A stretch of 64,000 bases of DNA, taken from Monilinia fructicola (Eukaryota; Ascomycota; Leotiomycetes; Helotiales; Sclerotiniaceae). The translations under genes were made by a program, and so were the position numbers. The stretch is from positions 327,001 to 391,000 of the forward strand of contig VICG01000015.1 in the NCBI GenBank assembly GCA_008692225.1. Reading direction: 5' to 3'. Below the pieces are notes generated by a model that was not told the DNA's origin, ran no database searches, and saw nothing but the letters and a program-made list of their open reading frames with translations. Positions 33,531-45,875 of this stretch are shown here, one piece after another. Position 1 is the first letter of the stretch. Every line of letters begins with the position of its first letter.

Positions 33531-35925
33531 CTCTTAAGTAAGGCATGAACGGGACTCAAGGGCTGATGCCTGATGCCTGACGCCTTACCTCATTAAGAGC
33601 TTTGACATGGGAAGTCATGTAAAGAGCTCTAGTACATGAATTAATAAAGTGAATTTAAATCGGCTATGAAAATGAATGGACTTTCATTCCATTATTGTTG
33701 TCTATGGTGTCGGAGAATGTTCAGTAAGATTAGCGAAATCCAGGGGTTCTCGTTTGATTTTGGTAGAAGTGGGGCAAAGATTCTCATTACGATTGCGCTA
33801 TGTTAGCTTTACCATCCTGTGACGAGATTTTTGTGTATTTGAATGCTTAAGATAGATCTCTGCATAAGTCCATTGTGATTTCACTTCTAAATTTGTGATA
33901 TAGATAATGGAAAGGAATCCAATACCTATAATGTTCTAGATTATCAGCATCTGGTAGGGCCATAAAGCCCAACTGCGGAATGAAGAATGCAAATACTCTC
34001 ATCTAATGTCCTAATAACCGTAAAGCAATCTCTAAAAGAGATTTAGGGAGATGAATTATATCATTATATGAAGATAAGTTCGCGAAATACTGATATCTTA
34101 TAAGTTAGTCTAACATTGAGAGATATTGGTTGATCTTACGGAAGAAAATATAATGATAATTGATTCGCTCGTGGTATATTGAGTCATACTAACTATCGTC
34201 GGGCCGAAGTCCAGTCTAGTTCAAGTGCGTAGGATGAACTATAACATCAAATAGATATATTCCCCTTTTGAGAGAGTATTACATAAAATGTGATTCTAGA
34301 ATGCATTTGAAATTTCATTTGATATTGTGATCTCAGAAGTAATGGATTTCTAGTAATCAAATTGCATTAGATTTGTTTCATCTGATCATCTGAAATACGG
34401 GATGGCAGTTTATGATCTACTCAATACTATAATAAGTGATACTATGATCTCAAAATAACACCAGAATTAAACTGATTATGGACCTCGAAAATACAAATCA
34501 GATATCAGGTTCAGACTCTCCATGTTATTTTCTAAATTCCATTCACTAAAAAATAATCTAGAGGTGAAAAGTCTCAACAGTTGCTGATCTAAAGTGCACC
34601 AACCACAATGCTTAATCTGATATGGGGCAGATATTAGATCTTGTGTTGATACTGACTACCCCTCTTCCAATTGCCAGTAAAGCCATCATATGATGAAAAT
34701 CTAAAGAGCTAATGTGTATCTGCATGTTCCAAGATTCTCTTATACTTTATTACAAGACTTCTCACAACCAAGCCAAGAGATTGTGTGTCCGTCAATACAC
34801 ATCATGGATATATGACGAGTGACTCTAATGTATATATTTGCTGCATCTCAGGAGCAATATTTGAAGAGCTATTGGGATATGGCATGAGTAAATTATGTCC
34901 TTAGATGAATCGATGGTATGTCAAACTTAGCACAATACTTGCCTTGTTATTTTGATTTAACATGTAACAAGATTAAACCATTCCTCACAAGTTCAACACA
35001 CGGTACAATCCTTTGAATACACTCTTGTATATCTTCTTTCCCTTCACCTTAATTATGATCTTCACATGGTTCTAAAATCAACAAACTACGAGAGAATTTA
35101 TTATTTGTAAATTTTCTGCCAGCCTTATGGAAGCAGATAGAGATGCATTGTGTGAGTAAAGGCTGATTATTGAGGGTTGAAGGTAGACAGAAAAATTGAA
35201 TACTGAGATTTGTTGTATGTAAGTCATTTTGAGATATTGGAGTCTTGTGAAACTTAAGGCTGGATCTTGGGAGAGATAAATGCCAGCGTCATAAATGAAA
35301 AGAATGACAACTATGTCTGTAAAAGGCTGCGGCAAACTGACATATAGTAGAAGCTCTTCACCTTGGAAGTAAAGTAAGGCTTGAGCATAATGACAGTGCA
35401 AAGGCTTGCGAATCATAATGTAACTATCTAATTGCCTTGTACAATCTCATTTGCTAATTCACTATCCCCATTGGAAAGCTGAGATCAATGCTACCCTTTA
35501 TAGATCCTATTCTCAATTTGAATCAACTAACCAAATCTACCAACGACATCCGAAAATATTTACAAACGCTAACAAGACTTGAAGTCCATACCTGGGCACG
35601 TATCTTAATTTTCTTTATATCTTTTTATAAAACTTCTTCTAACACTCTTTCTCTTCTTGAGGGTACTCATGGCACATTATGTTTTCTTCCGTCTGAAGGA
35701 TCCTGCCTGTCGCAATCATACTGTGCTCTCAAAATCGAAAAGTATCGTAATGCTCCCTTCCAGATGGAGGCTAATATACCATGTATCTCTTGAGTTAAGC
35801 AAGCAAACATCGCACTAAGCTGCTCGTTAAAAACTCATAAAGAGAGCTTTGGTCTAGGTCTATGGTAAGCGATTTCATCCTTGGTATACATGCGACCTCT
35901 AACACATTTGTCAATGAATTGCAGA
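33531..35925. other. Gene-poor stretch
   Basis: No supported gene. Open frames at 35078-35416 (-) and 35488-35793 (+) have no family features. The DNA from 33.8 to 35.4 kb is moderately AT-rich without recognisable transposon ends. Confidence 0.45.
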
Positions 35926-36233
35926 GCAATCTAAGATTGGTAAATTAAAGCATTTGTACTCCAAACGATTAATCCAGAATCGATTGCCTCGTACTCTGCG
36001 CCAAAAATCTGGTGGTTCGCCATCATACTATCGGCTTGTCAAAACTTTACGTTCAGTATGACAAGTTGATGCTGTGGGGACCGCCATAAATACCATCACA
36101 ACTGATCGGGTAGCTTTCCAGGAGTCTGTCTTACATTACCTACGAGAAATGGAATGCCACTTTGTTATGCGGATAGATATTCCACTGCTTAAGCAGCGTG
36201 CTGAGGCACATGAAAGCTCGCCCAGATAATACT
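35926..36233 (+). pseudogene. Eroded ORF with one in-frame stop
   Basis: From ggt aaa tta aag (about 35938) a frame of about 98 codons runs to a TAA at 36231-36233, interrupted by only one TGA at 36058-36060. The translation is protein-like: KHLYSKRLIQNRLPRTLRQK, then after the stop QVDAVGTAINTITTDRVAFQ and MECHFVMRIDIPLLKQRAEA. The TGA could come from CGA (Arg) by a single C-to-T change, the change favoured by RIP. An AG preceded by pyrimidines (attgcag) at the 5' end could be a splice acceptor. The family is not recognised; it is probably a relic of a gene or transposon. Confidence 0.4.
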
Positions 36234-37694
36234 TCAACTAAGAACCCTCGTGCAGGCGATACGTTCTCAAGTATCATAGATTGAAGAAACAAATAAAGAT
36301 ATCACAAGAAATGACTCCCAATCTGCCTTGAAGACAGACCGCTGTCTTCTTAATAGGGTCGCCCGTCTTTGAGTGACTTCAATGGAGCCGAACAGCCATG
36401 AGAGGGAGACTCAGCTTTTCCAGAAGAAATCCAAGCTCATTTCCAGGACTGTGGATTTCACAGCCATATCACGATCTTACTTGACAAGTTCACCGGTCAT
36501 TACTGCTGCATGAGGTCTGGTAGATCTGCTATCATGCAGGGGCCCAGGTGTCCCCTAAGTCTTACCATCACTCAAACCATGGATAAGATCAAACTGCAAA
36601 TATCGCTGTTGTAATCTTGAAGCAGATTGGTAGGTTTTCCATATCAAATTTGATGTCTAAAGGCGATTTTTGAAGGTAGTCATCCCAGCTAGAGCCGTTA
36701 CCGACTGGTCATGACGAATATTATCTTTGCGACTTGCAGCACAATCCAACTTCATATCGGTTTAAGTTCAAAGGCATACGAATCAAAGAACACAGAGTTC
36801 AAAGCGTCAACTCACCTTGAGTTCCGCCGATATTTGGATCGATATTAGCAACAGCAAGTTCTGCAACTGAGTTGGTGATGCTGGGCCCTGAACTTAGTGA
36901 TATCTCACGAGGTAGGTTTTCCGATTCTGGTATGCAGATGACAAAACCTGAATCATTGCATGGTCGAATCCATATCTGTCTGCCCAGCGGGAACTACCAA
37001 TTTATTGCCTGTTTGTTTTGAAATGGTGATACTAAACTGTATATCTATTATCAGACGATTCGGAAGCGTGGGTAGTGATGTGGTGGGATTGATAGATAGC
37101 AATGGGTGTATGTTGGTATGTCTACAGATTTTACGTTGAAGGAATCCATTATCCGGCTTTTGAATTTGAGATGGATAGTTGCTCTGCATATTGAGATCTT
37201 TGATGAAATTTCATGGAAGATTTGGAGTCTAGCTTTTTATAGCACAGTCTATATTCTGCGGATTTATGCCCGATTTTATCCAAGCATATTGGAAGATTCG
37301 GTTGAACGTCTCACTATTTGATACCGAAGTGAGAGGGTGCTCATGACCAATTTTAGAGTTGAGATATCGAGCTTATTGCAGTCAAGACGAAGCTAGGACC
37401 GTTGAAAGTAAGTAGTATGCTTTGAGTGAGATACTTGAGAAAATCTTAGAAAGAGCAGATCATGGGATGTTTGCAAACAGTTAATCATCACAGGCAAGTA
37501 CGCTCCACTGACTTGTGGAGTTTCCTTCTCGAAATCGTACCTCCAGCATACACATCTTCTCATGAACTTTGCACTTCATCAATCCAAAAAGTATTATCAC
37601 ATAATATTACCTGCGTAACCATTATTCTCCCGGTGAATTTTGGAGACATTTTTTCAACCCCCATTCTCCGCAAGATCTCTATATTAGTTTGAAC
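36234..37694. other. Intergenic
   Basis: Small frames only (for example a 43-codon frame from 36383). No gene is supported. Confidence 0.45.
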
Positions 37695-39024
37695 ATGTCT
37701 ATGTGGGACTACTGTTCTATCCTTCCAGATCCAAACGGAACTCCATCTTTTAGCCTTACTCAAGAGGAAGAGAAGTTTCTCATTAAGCAGAATATTCTTC
37801 TGGGCGAGTGTGTCGCAGGGAAACGAAAAGTCAATGCAGCCATGTTGAGTGAGTCACTTGTCGTATCTACCAAACTCTACGAAATCAATTTTTTAAACTC
37901 TGGGCAAATAGGCACGAGCTTTTGCGAGGAATTAAAAGAAGACATAACGCCAAAACGGGCTAGAGATGGGTTGTCTCATATCTCTGTTAGGATCGTTCCA
38001 GTCGACGCTTCAAACTTGCCACCCATAAAAGTCCCTGAAAATAGCTTGTGTATTACTGCTTTAAGGATCCTTGGTTGGAAAAAAGAGGTGGCCACGGAGA
38101 TCTTTGAGAGTTGGAAAGCTGAATCTAAGCCTAGACCAAACTGCAGTGATCGTGATCCCAGCCTTATTGAGTGAGTGGCTATGAAGTTATAATGATTTAC
38201 TATTCCAAGTTACGGAGAAGCTGAATAGCTTAGCTTTCAGTTAAGATAGTAGGAGCTGACTGAGAGCTCTAGCTACGTCATCTCTCATATTCATAAAAGA
38301 ATGGACTCATTTACATCTTGCCAGCTTGCGCAAATGAATGCGAGAAAGGAAATGACGGAAATGGGTTTAGTCGAGACGTACCAGAATGAAATACTAAATC
38401 CAGAAGATGAAATTCTAAATGGCATACAGGATTTACATTATTGGATTGCGGATTCGATGTACAAATCATACAAAATTTGTGTGACAAGACTCAGATTCCT
38501 GAAGAATTATGCAGTGATGGGTCTCAAAGCGGAAAGGCGATTCACGGAAGCAGACCAAAGGTTTTCAAGAATACCCGACGAGCAACATTTTCAAGATGAA
38601 TATGAATCATTAATCTTGGGAAGAAAGGCACAAGATAATCCTACTGCAATCACCACTAACATCAGCACGGCTAGCATCAAGCCTCATAATATGGACATCC
38701 TAGAACTTGCAACAGCCATAAACGGAGCAACACCGAGAGAAAATTCCAATTCGCTGGAAGCAGGCATCGATGAAGCGTTATCGAGAAGGATTTCAAGTGA
38801 GATGCAAGTGAAGGATTTTGTATGGAGTCAACAGAGGTTTCCGGAACTCCGCCCTTATACATATATGCAAAAGGTATGAGTCCATCACAGCTAACGGAGC
38901 GACAAATGCAGATATTTCTGACATTGGTAGAACCAAGGTTAAATCATCATTGAAAAAAGTTCAAGAATGCATTCAAGGGAAAGATGTTGGTGGAAAAATC
39001 GTCAAACCCCGTCGACCCGAGTAG
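37695..39024 (+). CDS. Hypothetical protein, two exons, C-terminus uncertain
   Basis: Exon 1 (37695-38170) and exon 2 (38300 onward) join in phase through a 129-bp GT-AG intron (38171-38299), giving ...DPSLIE-MDSFTSCQLAQ. The protein is charged and helical, with EEEKFLIKQNILLGECVAGK near the start and ILNGIQDLHYWIADSMYKSY in the middle. The frame ends at 38879, but the next frame (to 39024) reads SSLKKVQECIQGKDVGGKIV and ends KPRRPE, suggesting a further indel near 38870 and a basic C-terminal tail; corrected length would be about 400 residues. No domain is recognised. It may be lineage-specific. Confidence 0.55.
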
Positions 39025-40045
39025 CCACGACAGAGAACGATACAGAAGAGAATGGCAACGCATCTTGCGAGAGGACTCTATTTTTTTTTGCTTCAGGGAG
39101 TATTGAACGACTCAAATATTCTGACGCGTATAAGTAGCATATTGGGTAGTGATGAATTGACCGCCGGCCACTGACTTAAGAAGCCTATGGTCCACAGGGA
39201 ATCAGGGCAGAGGAAGGATGAATGAATGGCAATCAGTGACTTTCAAAGGATTTCAGAACTTCGAATTGGAAGTAGGAGCCAATGAGTAAAGGAAATCAAA
39301 TTGGAAACGATCATCGTTGAAAGCATTACCACCAGACATTTCTTGGTATAGTTGATTGGTTCAAACAATGATGATTTTATTATGAACCAAGAATCAGACT
39401 GAATTGGAGTGAAAGCTGCCCGATACTCATCATTGATATCGCTTTGTATCAACTATGAATACAATTGAGATACTGCTGAAAAGCAATTGCAATGGCAGGA
39501 GACAATCAGTTGTGTTTTATGCAACTTAAGCTTGTACTTGAGGTACCAATAGAACTATATTGAACTGTTGAAACACATGAAGCAAGCAGATGGCCAATGT
39601 TTACTCGGATCACAATCCAATATTGGACCTCAACAATCACAATATGTATCATGGATTCAACAAAAGCTTCAATCAAGAGGTCAGCATACTTGATAATGTG
39701 AAGATAAAAGTAAAAAGGAGGTAAAGATTCAAGATGAGGTAAAGAGTCAACATGAGGCACGTGTGGGCAGATTGGCTTAGCCTTATTTCGTTCTATGGTG
39801 GTTCAGCCACATCGACACAGCCACAACCTGATAGTTCTATCACGTTTTGATGGCTTCGAGTTCTCCAATCACCATCAATTACCAACACCATTCAAGATTT
39901 CCTTCCGTAAGTTCAATATCCAATCGTTTTCTCTCATCTTTTGACGTCTCTACAGGTCCTCAAGGATAAATATGCTACCAAGGATTTTACCACAGCCATA
40001 ACATAAAATCGAAGCTACATCTCACGAACACAACAAGGTGTCCTC
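39025..40045. other. Intergenic, promoter of ALG10
   Basis: No gene is recognised. Frames at 39243-39452 and 39506-39760 (-) have no features. Confidence 0.5.
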
Positions 40046-42000
40046 ATGGCTGGCGCCATTACCACTCTCTTCGTGGGGGTCATTACTGCTGTCGGCAGAT
40101 CTGACCCGAGCTCGCGGGAAGGACTAAGTAAGAGAACTTCCCTTGTTGTTCCCTTGGCTGTAGCTTCTCTTGCCAGTTTCTGGGAATATCAGGTGACCAA
40201 GAATGTTCCCGAGCCTTATTTGGTATCTCCCCCTTTTCTCTTCTCAATGTGATTTCTCGGCTCATGGATTTCAGGATGAAGTATTTCACATACCCCAAGC
40301 TCAAGCGTATTGCAGGTGGCAGTATGGTACTTGGGACCCGAAACTCACTACACCACCTGGCTTGTATGATCCTCCTCCAGAGAGTGCACTATGAGGAGCA
40401 TCACTAATTAGACATCAGATATTGGTGGAGTCACTTTTTAAGCATCGTCTCGGGCTTCACAACATGCAACCCCCATTTTCTTCGAATAACAAATGTTATT
40501 GCCCTCACATCTATCATCATGCTTGCTTGGAAGTGTCGAACGCTTATCATTCGAGCTGGGGTTGAACATCGAAGAGATCTCACTCCTAGGTTAATATCGG
40601 CGGATTCATTACACACTGCCGTGAATATAGCTTTGTTTCCCCCTCTATTTTTCTTCTCTGGATTATATTATACGGATGTCCTATCAACCTGCGTGGTTTT
40701 ATATCTGTACAAGCAATTCCTTGAGCAAGGAGAGCGCACGAAAGATCGAGAAAACATGGAAAAATGGTGCATGGTTTTTACCTTTGTGGTGTGTTGGCTT
40801 TGTGTATGAGACAGACAAATATCTTTTGGGCTGCGGTATTCTTGGGAGGAATGGAGGCTGTGAGGACGATGAAACGGATAGATCGTCTTACTGCTCCATC
40901 TTGTAGACCTTCTCAAGTACCATCACACGAAGGTCTCTTGAAGCAGTTCTATGAAATTGTAAATTCGGAGCATCTACATGACCCTCATCTACATGCCACT
41001 CGTCTCGAAGGTAGCTTTCTATCGAATCCAATTTTCCCCAATCTAAAATCCTCACTCTATCCACAACAACTAACAACCTCCAGACTTTATCCTCACGCCC
41101 CTTTCAGTTTTCCGGATTGGCATAACTCGTCTCCCTCACATCATCCTCCAATTAATCCCCCACATCTCCCTCCTCATCACCTTCGCCACCTTCGTCTACA
41201 TCAACGGCGGCGTCGTCCTCGGCGACAAAACAAACCACGTTGCCACAATCCACCTCCCCAACTCCTCTATCTCTGGCCCTTCATCGCCTTCTTCTCCTTC
41301 CCCCTTCTTCTCCCCGCCCTCTTCTCCTCCCTATCCTCCATCATCACAAACACCCTCCACCCAACTAGACTCCTCACGTCACCCCTCCACATCCAACTCC
41401 GCACCCTCACCACCCTCGCCCTCACCCTCGCTTCCCTCCTCGGCTCCCTCATCATCATAAAATACAACACCATCATCCACCCCTTCACCCTCGCCGACAA
41501 TCGCCACTACGTCTTCTACGTATTCCGCTACACCATTCTACGACACCCCCTCATCCGCTACCTCCTCGCGCCAATCTACACAGGATGTTTTCTACCTAAT
41601 TTTGCAAACCCTTTCCGGACCATCATCTCCATCTCCATCTTCATCCCCCCCAATCAAAACCCCCCTCACCACCCCCCTCCTCCTCCTCCTCACAACAACC
41701 CTCTCCCTCATCACAGCCCCCCTCGTCGAACCCCGCTACTACATCCTCCCCTACCTCTTCCTCCGTCTGCACCTCCCCACCCTCCGCGCCGCGCCCTCTC
41801 GAAAATTCCCCTCCCCCACGCCCACGCCCGCATCTACATCTACATCTACATCCCCAACCCTAACATTACCCCTAAACCCCTACCTCTCCACCGAAACCCT
41901 CTGGTACCTCACCATCAACCTCATCACAGCATATATATTCCTCTACCGCGGATACAGCTGGGAGCAGGAACCGGGGCGCGTGCAGAGGTTTATGTGGTAG
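40046..42000 (+). CDS. Alpha-1,2-glucosyltransferase ALG10 (DIE2), three frameshifts
   Basis: ER-membrane enzyme that adds the third and last glucose from dolichyl-phosphate-glucose to the lipid-linked oligosaccharide before transfer to protein. Exons are 40046-40222, 40275-40363, 40419-41010 and 41094-42000 (GT-AG introns of 52, 55 and 83 bp). Signatures are [18 protein letters not shown] across intron 1, [14 protein letters not shown] across intron 2, [70 protein letters not shown] and the terminal GRVQRFMW. Many hydrophobic segments agree with a polytopic protein. Three single-base indels (one T missing at 40775-40779, one C missing at 41256-41259, one T extra at 41588-41591) must be reversed to join them. 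The last exon is strongly C-rich at third positions. Confidence 0.9.
40775..40779 (+). other. Probable 1-nt deletion in ALG10 (T5)
   Basis: A sixth T would read [20 protein letters not shown] in one frame. As given, the frame stops nine codons later at TGA 40807-40809. Confidence 0.75.
41256..41259 (+). other. Probable 1-nt deletion in ALG10 (C4)
   Basis: A fifth C joins HVATIHLP to [12 protein letters not shown]; otherwise the frame ends at once in a stop. Confidence 0.8.
41588..41591 (+). other. Probable 1-nt insertion in ALG10 (T4)
   Basis: Three T instead of four joins [10 protein letters not shown] to [13 protein letters not shown] and onward to the conserved C-terminus. Confidence 0.8.
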
Positions 42001-42722
42001 GGTGTGATGTGTGATGTGTGATGTCTCTCCCATTCTATCTATAGTTCGGGGGGAGGGATTGCGATGGCATATAAGAATTTACGACCGTGGGGGAGGGGAT
42101 GAGGGAGGTTGTGTGGTTTTGCGGTGTACACGTATAGTTTTGTGGTTGTGTGGTTTGGTATACAAGTATCAGCGTAGATAGACAGAGGTTGCGTAATATA
42201 TCGCTTCATCCTCTCCTTTTCCCTTTCCCTTTCCTTTCCTCGCCGACATTTATCCACGTGACATACTCTCGCGGTGGGGCCCCCTCACAATACCGCATCC
42301 TCATTCGGATTCTGCTTGCGGTTTTCATAACCATCCATCCATCCATCATCGAAGAAAATAACGCCGTCCCCTGTCCCATCCCGCATGTGGACATTATCAA
42401 CTCCACGGCTTCTGCGTCGCCATATATCCTTTATTTCGTTCGTATGCTATGGTATGGTATGGTATGATACGATGTAACTACTGTGATACAATCTCATGTA
42501 GTATAATTTGATGTAGTATAATATAATGTAATACAGCCAGCCCACACAGCCATAAGCCCGACCTAACCCATCCCATCCCAGCCCACATCCCATAACGCCA
42601 GCCCAAAGACCCATATCACCGCAAGCCCATCCCCATCCCCATCCCCATCCCCATCTTCATCTTCATCTTCATCTTCATCTCCACCCCAAACCTCAACGGC
42701 ACTCCCTCCCGCGCTCCCCACC
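42001..42722. other. Convergent 3' region with microsatellites
   Basis: No gene. Hexamer and trimer repeats (ccccat then cttcat units) occupy about 42627-42678, and a ggtat repeat lies at about 42446-42466. Confidence 0.5.
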
Positions 42723-43366
42723 TCACAAACTCAAGCGATCCAAGCTCATCTCCCCCCCACTCCTCCTCCTCCTCACCACGCCCAGCTGAAAATACCTCTC
42801 CTCGCCCATCTGCGTCCGTCCCCAATATACCACTTCTCCCTCCCCATGACATCGCGAAAGCCCTCGGAGCTACTATCGCTCCCCCTTCTCTCCGCCGCGG
42901 TCTTGAACCCGCCGTTGACGCCGTATCGATTCTGCGCCGGGGTTGCGTTCGGGGGCGACGCGGGGTGCGCGTGCGGATTTGCGCTGCAGTTTTGCGATGG
43001 AGGCTGAGGCTGGTGTGGATGTGGATGTTGACTGGGGGATTGGTGCGCGTGGAGGAAACTCGATGCGTGCGGGCTCGGACTCGAATCGTAGCTTCCCATC
43101 GGGCTGCTGCTGGGGTTTGCGGGGCGGTTGCGGTCGATGCCTCGGAGGGTGGTGGAGGGGGCGTTGGGCTTTGCGCTGGGGTTTATCTGGCGGGGTTGGG
43201 AGGGTGTGGATTGCGAGTGTGAGTGCGAGTGGGAATGTGTGTGTGCGGGCTTGGGGTGCGAGGAAGTGGTGTTGCTGATGATGGGGGTGGAGGAGAGTTG
43301 GGAGGAGCGGAAGGCGGCGAGGAAGTTGGAGAAGAAGGGTCGGGATTGTTGGGTTGGGGGTGGCAT
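42723..43366 (-). CDS. Conserved fungal protein of unknown function, Ser/Pro/His-rich, one frameshift
   Basis: Starts MPPPTQQSRPFFSNFLAAFR and continues with a low-complexity Ser/His/Pro-rich stretch (HTHSHSHSHSQSTPSQP). Its C-terminus carries RYGVNGGFKTAAERRGSDSS and EGFRDVMGREKWYIG. Adding one G to the coding-strand G4 run (42820-42823) lets it continue as GRTQMGEERYFQLGVV and finish with SLDRLSL at 42723. This EKWYIGGRT...GEERF...LSLDRLSL ending is, to my recollection, shared by an uncharacterised family across filamentous ascomycetes. As given, the frame instead ends at 42773 in an unrelated tail. Corrected length is 214 residues. No catalytic motif is visible. Overlapping plus-strand and second minus-strand frames here are shadows caused by GC-rich low complexity. 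Confidence 0.65.
42820..42823 (-). other. Probable 1-nt deletion (C4 on the plus strand)
   Basis: Five rather than four G on the coding strand extends the frame to the conserved SLDRLSL terminus; the total becomes an exact multiple of three. Confidence 0.6.
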
Positions 43367-45875
43367 TTTGATGGTTTTGGTTGTTGGCTTGGGAGATGGG
43401 GTTTATGAGGGGTTTTCGTTCGGTGTTGAGGGTTGGTTTGTTCGGATTTGTTCGGTGAGGGCTGGACGTCAAGGTCGGCAATGTTTAAGGGGGGTGTTTA
43501 TATGTTAGAGATTGTGGATTATAGATATTTGATGTGGAGGGGAAAGCGCGAGATGATATAATAATATATGAAGGCGGTAACTGCAATAATATTGACCCGC
43601 TCAATCACCGTAAATCCTGACCAAGCGGATATAAATGAAGGTAAGTTATTATGGATTCCTTCGTATTTTGTCTAATGCATATGATAGATGAAGTGGCAGA
43701 TGTGTTGGTACACTCGTTGTTCAATTACTCGAGTAATTTTCTAATTATTTTTTGATCTTGCCTTGATGGTTCTCGAGGTCTTTGAATGTTGAATGTTGAA
43801 TGTTGAAGGTTAGTTGTTGAAGGAAAGCCATAGATGATGATTGATTGTCTTTTGTGGTTTCTTGGTGTTGTGATTGCATTTCGGGTGTACTCGGCTCTTG
43901 TAGTTTCTTTCTTGGTATTTCCTTGTTTCCGCAGGTCGTTGTACGAAGGAAGGTATGGCGCATATATGTGATAATTTTGATTGATGGTATTGAATAAGAA
44001 TTAACAATATATGTAACTTTCAACATGATAACTAGATGCAATCTTATATATATATCCTTTATATCTGGAGATGAAAATAAAAAAGGAGGGGGATGGAACA
44101 ATTAGCTTCTCAAACATCAACTACTCGAGTACTCTATTATCATTATTATTATAATTATCATCAACGGCGTTGAGCATACAGTATTCATACACCCATGGAC
44201 TTTCTTGAATTTCTCAAGGGAGAAATACAAGCATCCATGGATACCCGTGGACTCTCTTGTATTCTCTGTAATAGGGAAATAGAAATGGTCGATGATTCTC
44301 ATCGGAAGTAAGCGGAACAAGGTTTCAAGGTTATCTAAGCTGGAGGTACGGAATAGTTGATCTGATGCATGCAGATTATGTGGAATGATACTAAGTACGG
44401 AGCATACTTTTCGTACAGTACTTATGACATAAAAAGTAATGAGGCGGGGACCAATTAGAATCCTTTGATTAAAAAGGTCAAGAATAGAAGATGTTGGGGT
44501 AATACTAAGTACGGAGTAATAATTACTTATAATTATGCTTGTGTTCAGCTCTTTCTTCTTTCTTTCTTTTTCAAAATATATCAACTAGTATGAAGCTCAT
44601 TATAGAGTAATCTTAAAGTAATATTGTAAAGACAAATAGATCATTATAGTAAGTTTAAAATAATGATTAGTAGCGAAAGAAGGATAGAACAATATAAGCC
44701 TAATTAGTCATTGAAAGAGTAATAATTCCTTTCATCAACATCAGATTAGAAAACCATATTAATTCTAGAATATTATATCTATGGATATTATAGATATTAT
44801 ATTATACATATATTTCCTCCAAAACAGTACAAGACTTTCTCTTCGTATGCATAAATATAAACACATTTGATCATCCTTAACTTTCCGTTTGAAGCTTTAT
44901 ACAGTAAGAAAAAATGCGGAGGACAATGGAGGAGTGGAGAACTTCTTGTATACATCGGACGAAAGGATTACGGGATTTTGTATATGTCAGAAGTGTTGCC
45001 AAAAATAAGAGTAGCTGCGCTCAATGAGGTTTCCAAGGTCATCTCATAAAAATATTCTGCTCGAGAGTCTTGATGAAATGTTGTATATACTTCTTCTCTC
45101 TCCCAGTTGAACCAAGTCTTGGACCCCAAGGTAATAAAGGAAGATTCTTTTCAAACTTACTGATTTCATTGTATCTTTGGGCAACTTGATTTGATATATC
45201 ATTTTGAGAGACTTCCAATGAAAGTTGTTTTCCCGTGATTTAAAAAAGGAGAGAATATAGTTAAACTGGAGAGGGATAAAATAGAGAAGCAATAACACCA
45301 GAAGGTGGTGTGGAATTTCTGAATTATCTGAACTTTGATATCATCGATTTCCAAAAACCTTGAATGGTTTAACATATCGGATCCATGGATCTAGGACTAC
45401 TTTTGATAGAAGATCAAGGGGAGATCGCTTGTTGAAATAGGGGGAGAGAGATAATAAATAGTAAACAATCAACAATCTGATATATAACCCACCAGCCCAC
45501 CCACTTGGGACTATGACATTGATTGTGATATCTTAATATCTTCATTGCCAATAGAAAGGATTTGACGATTTGACAATGAAGAATAAATATGAAAACAAAC
45601 AGAGACATACAAGATAGAAATAAAGACTACAGACATTTTCCAACTTATCTCCATTTTCCATAATGTTCCATTCTTTTATTGTAATCTTACAAGAAGAATT
45701 TTGAAAACCTCAAAAAACACCATCAAAATCCATTCATGATGATTACATAATAAACTTGAAGCCTGAGGCGATCATAATTATTCCGACCAACCCCGACAAA
45801 CATTCTCAATCACGAATATATCCTCAAACCTCAAGACTACCATTGATCCACCATCAACACACTCTCCTCTTCAAA
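43367..45875. other. Gene-poor spacer of 2.5 kb
   Basis: No gene is recognised; the frame at 44117-44584 (-) is not supported. A pair of imperfect direct repeats of about 40 bp containing gtggact-tcttg-att lies at about 44193-44280, and a TACGGAGTA motif lies at 44510. AT-rich from 44.6 to 44.85 kb. Confidence 0.45.

Noticed and set aside
40764..42014. 416-codon open frame as a single protein
   Set aside because: It is a chimera: parts match ALG10, the middle is an intron plus wrong frame, and the C-terminal half is Pro/His-rich nonsense in the wrong frame.
42873..43508. Long overlapping frames on both strands (plus 43128-43508, minus 42873-43481)
   Set aside because: They are shadows of the GC-rich, low-complexity gene at 42723-43366; composition is monotone and no motif is present.
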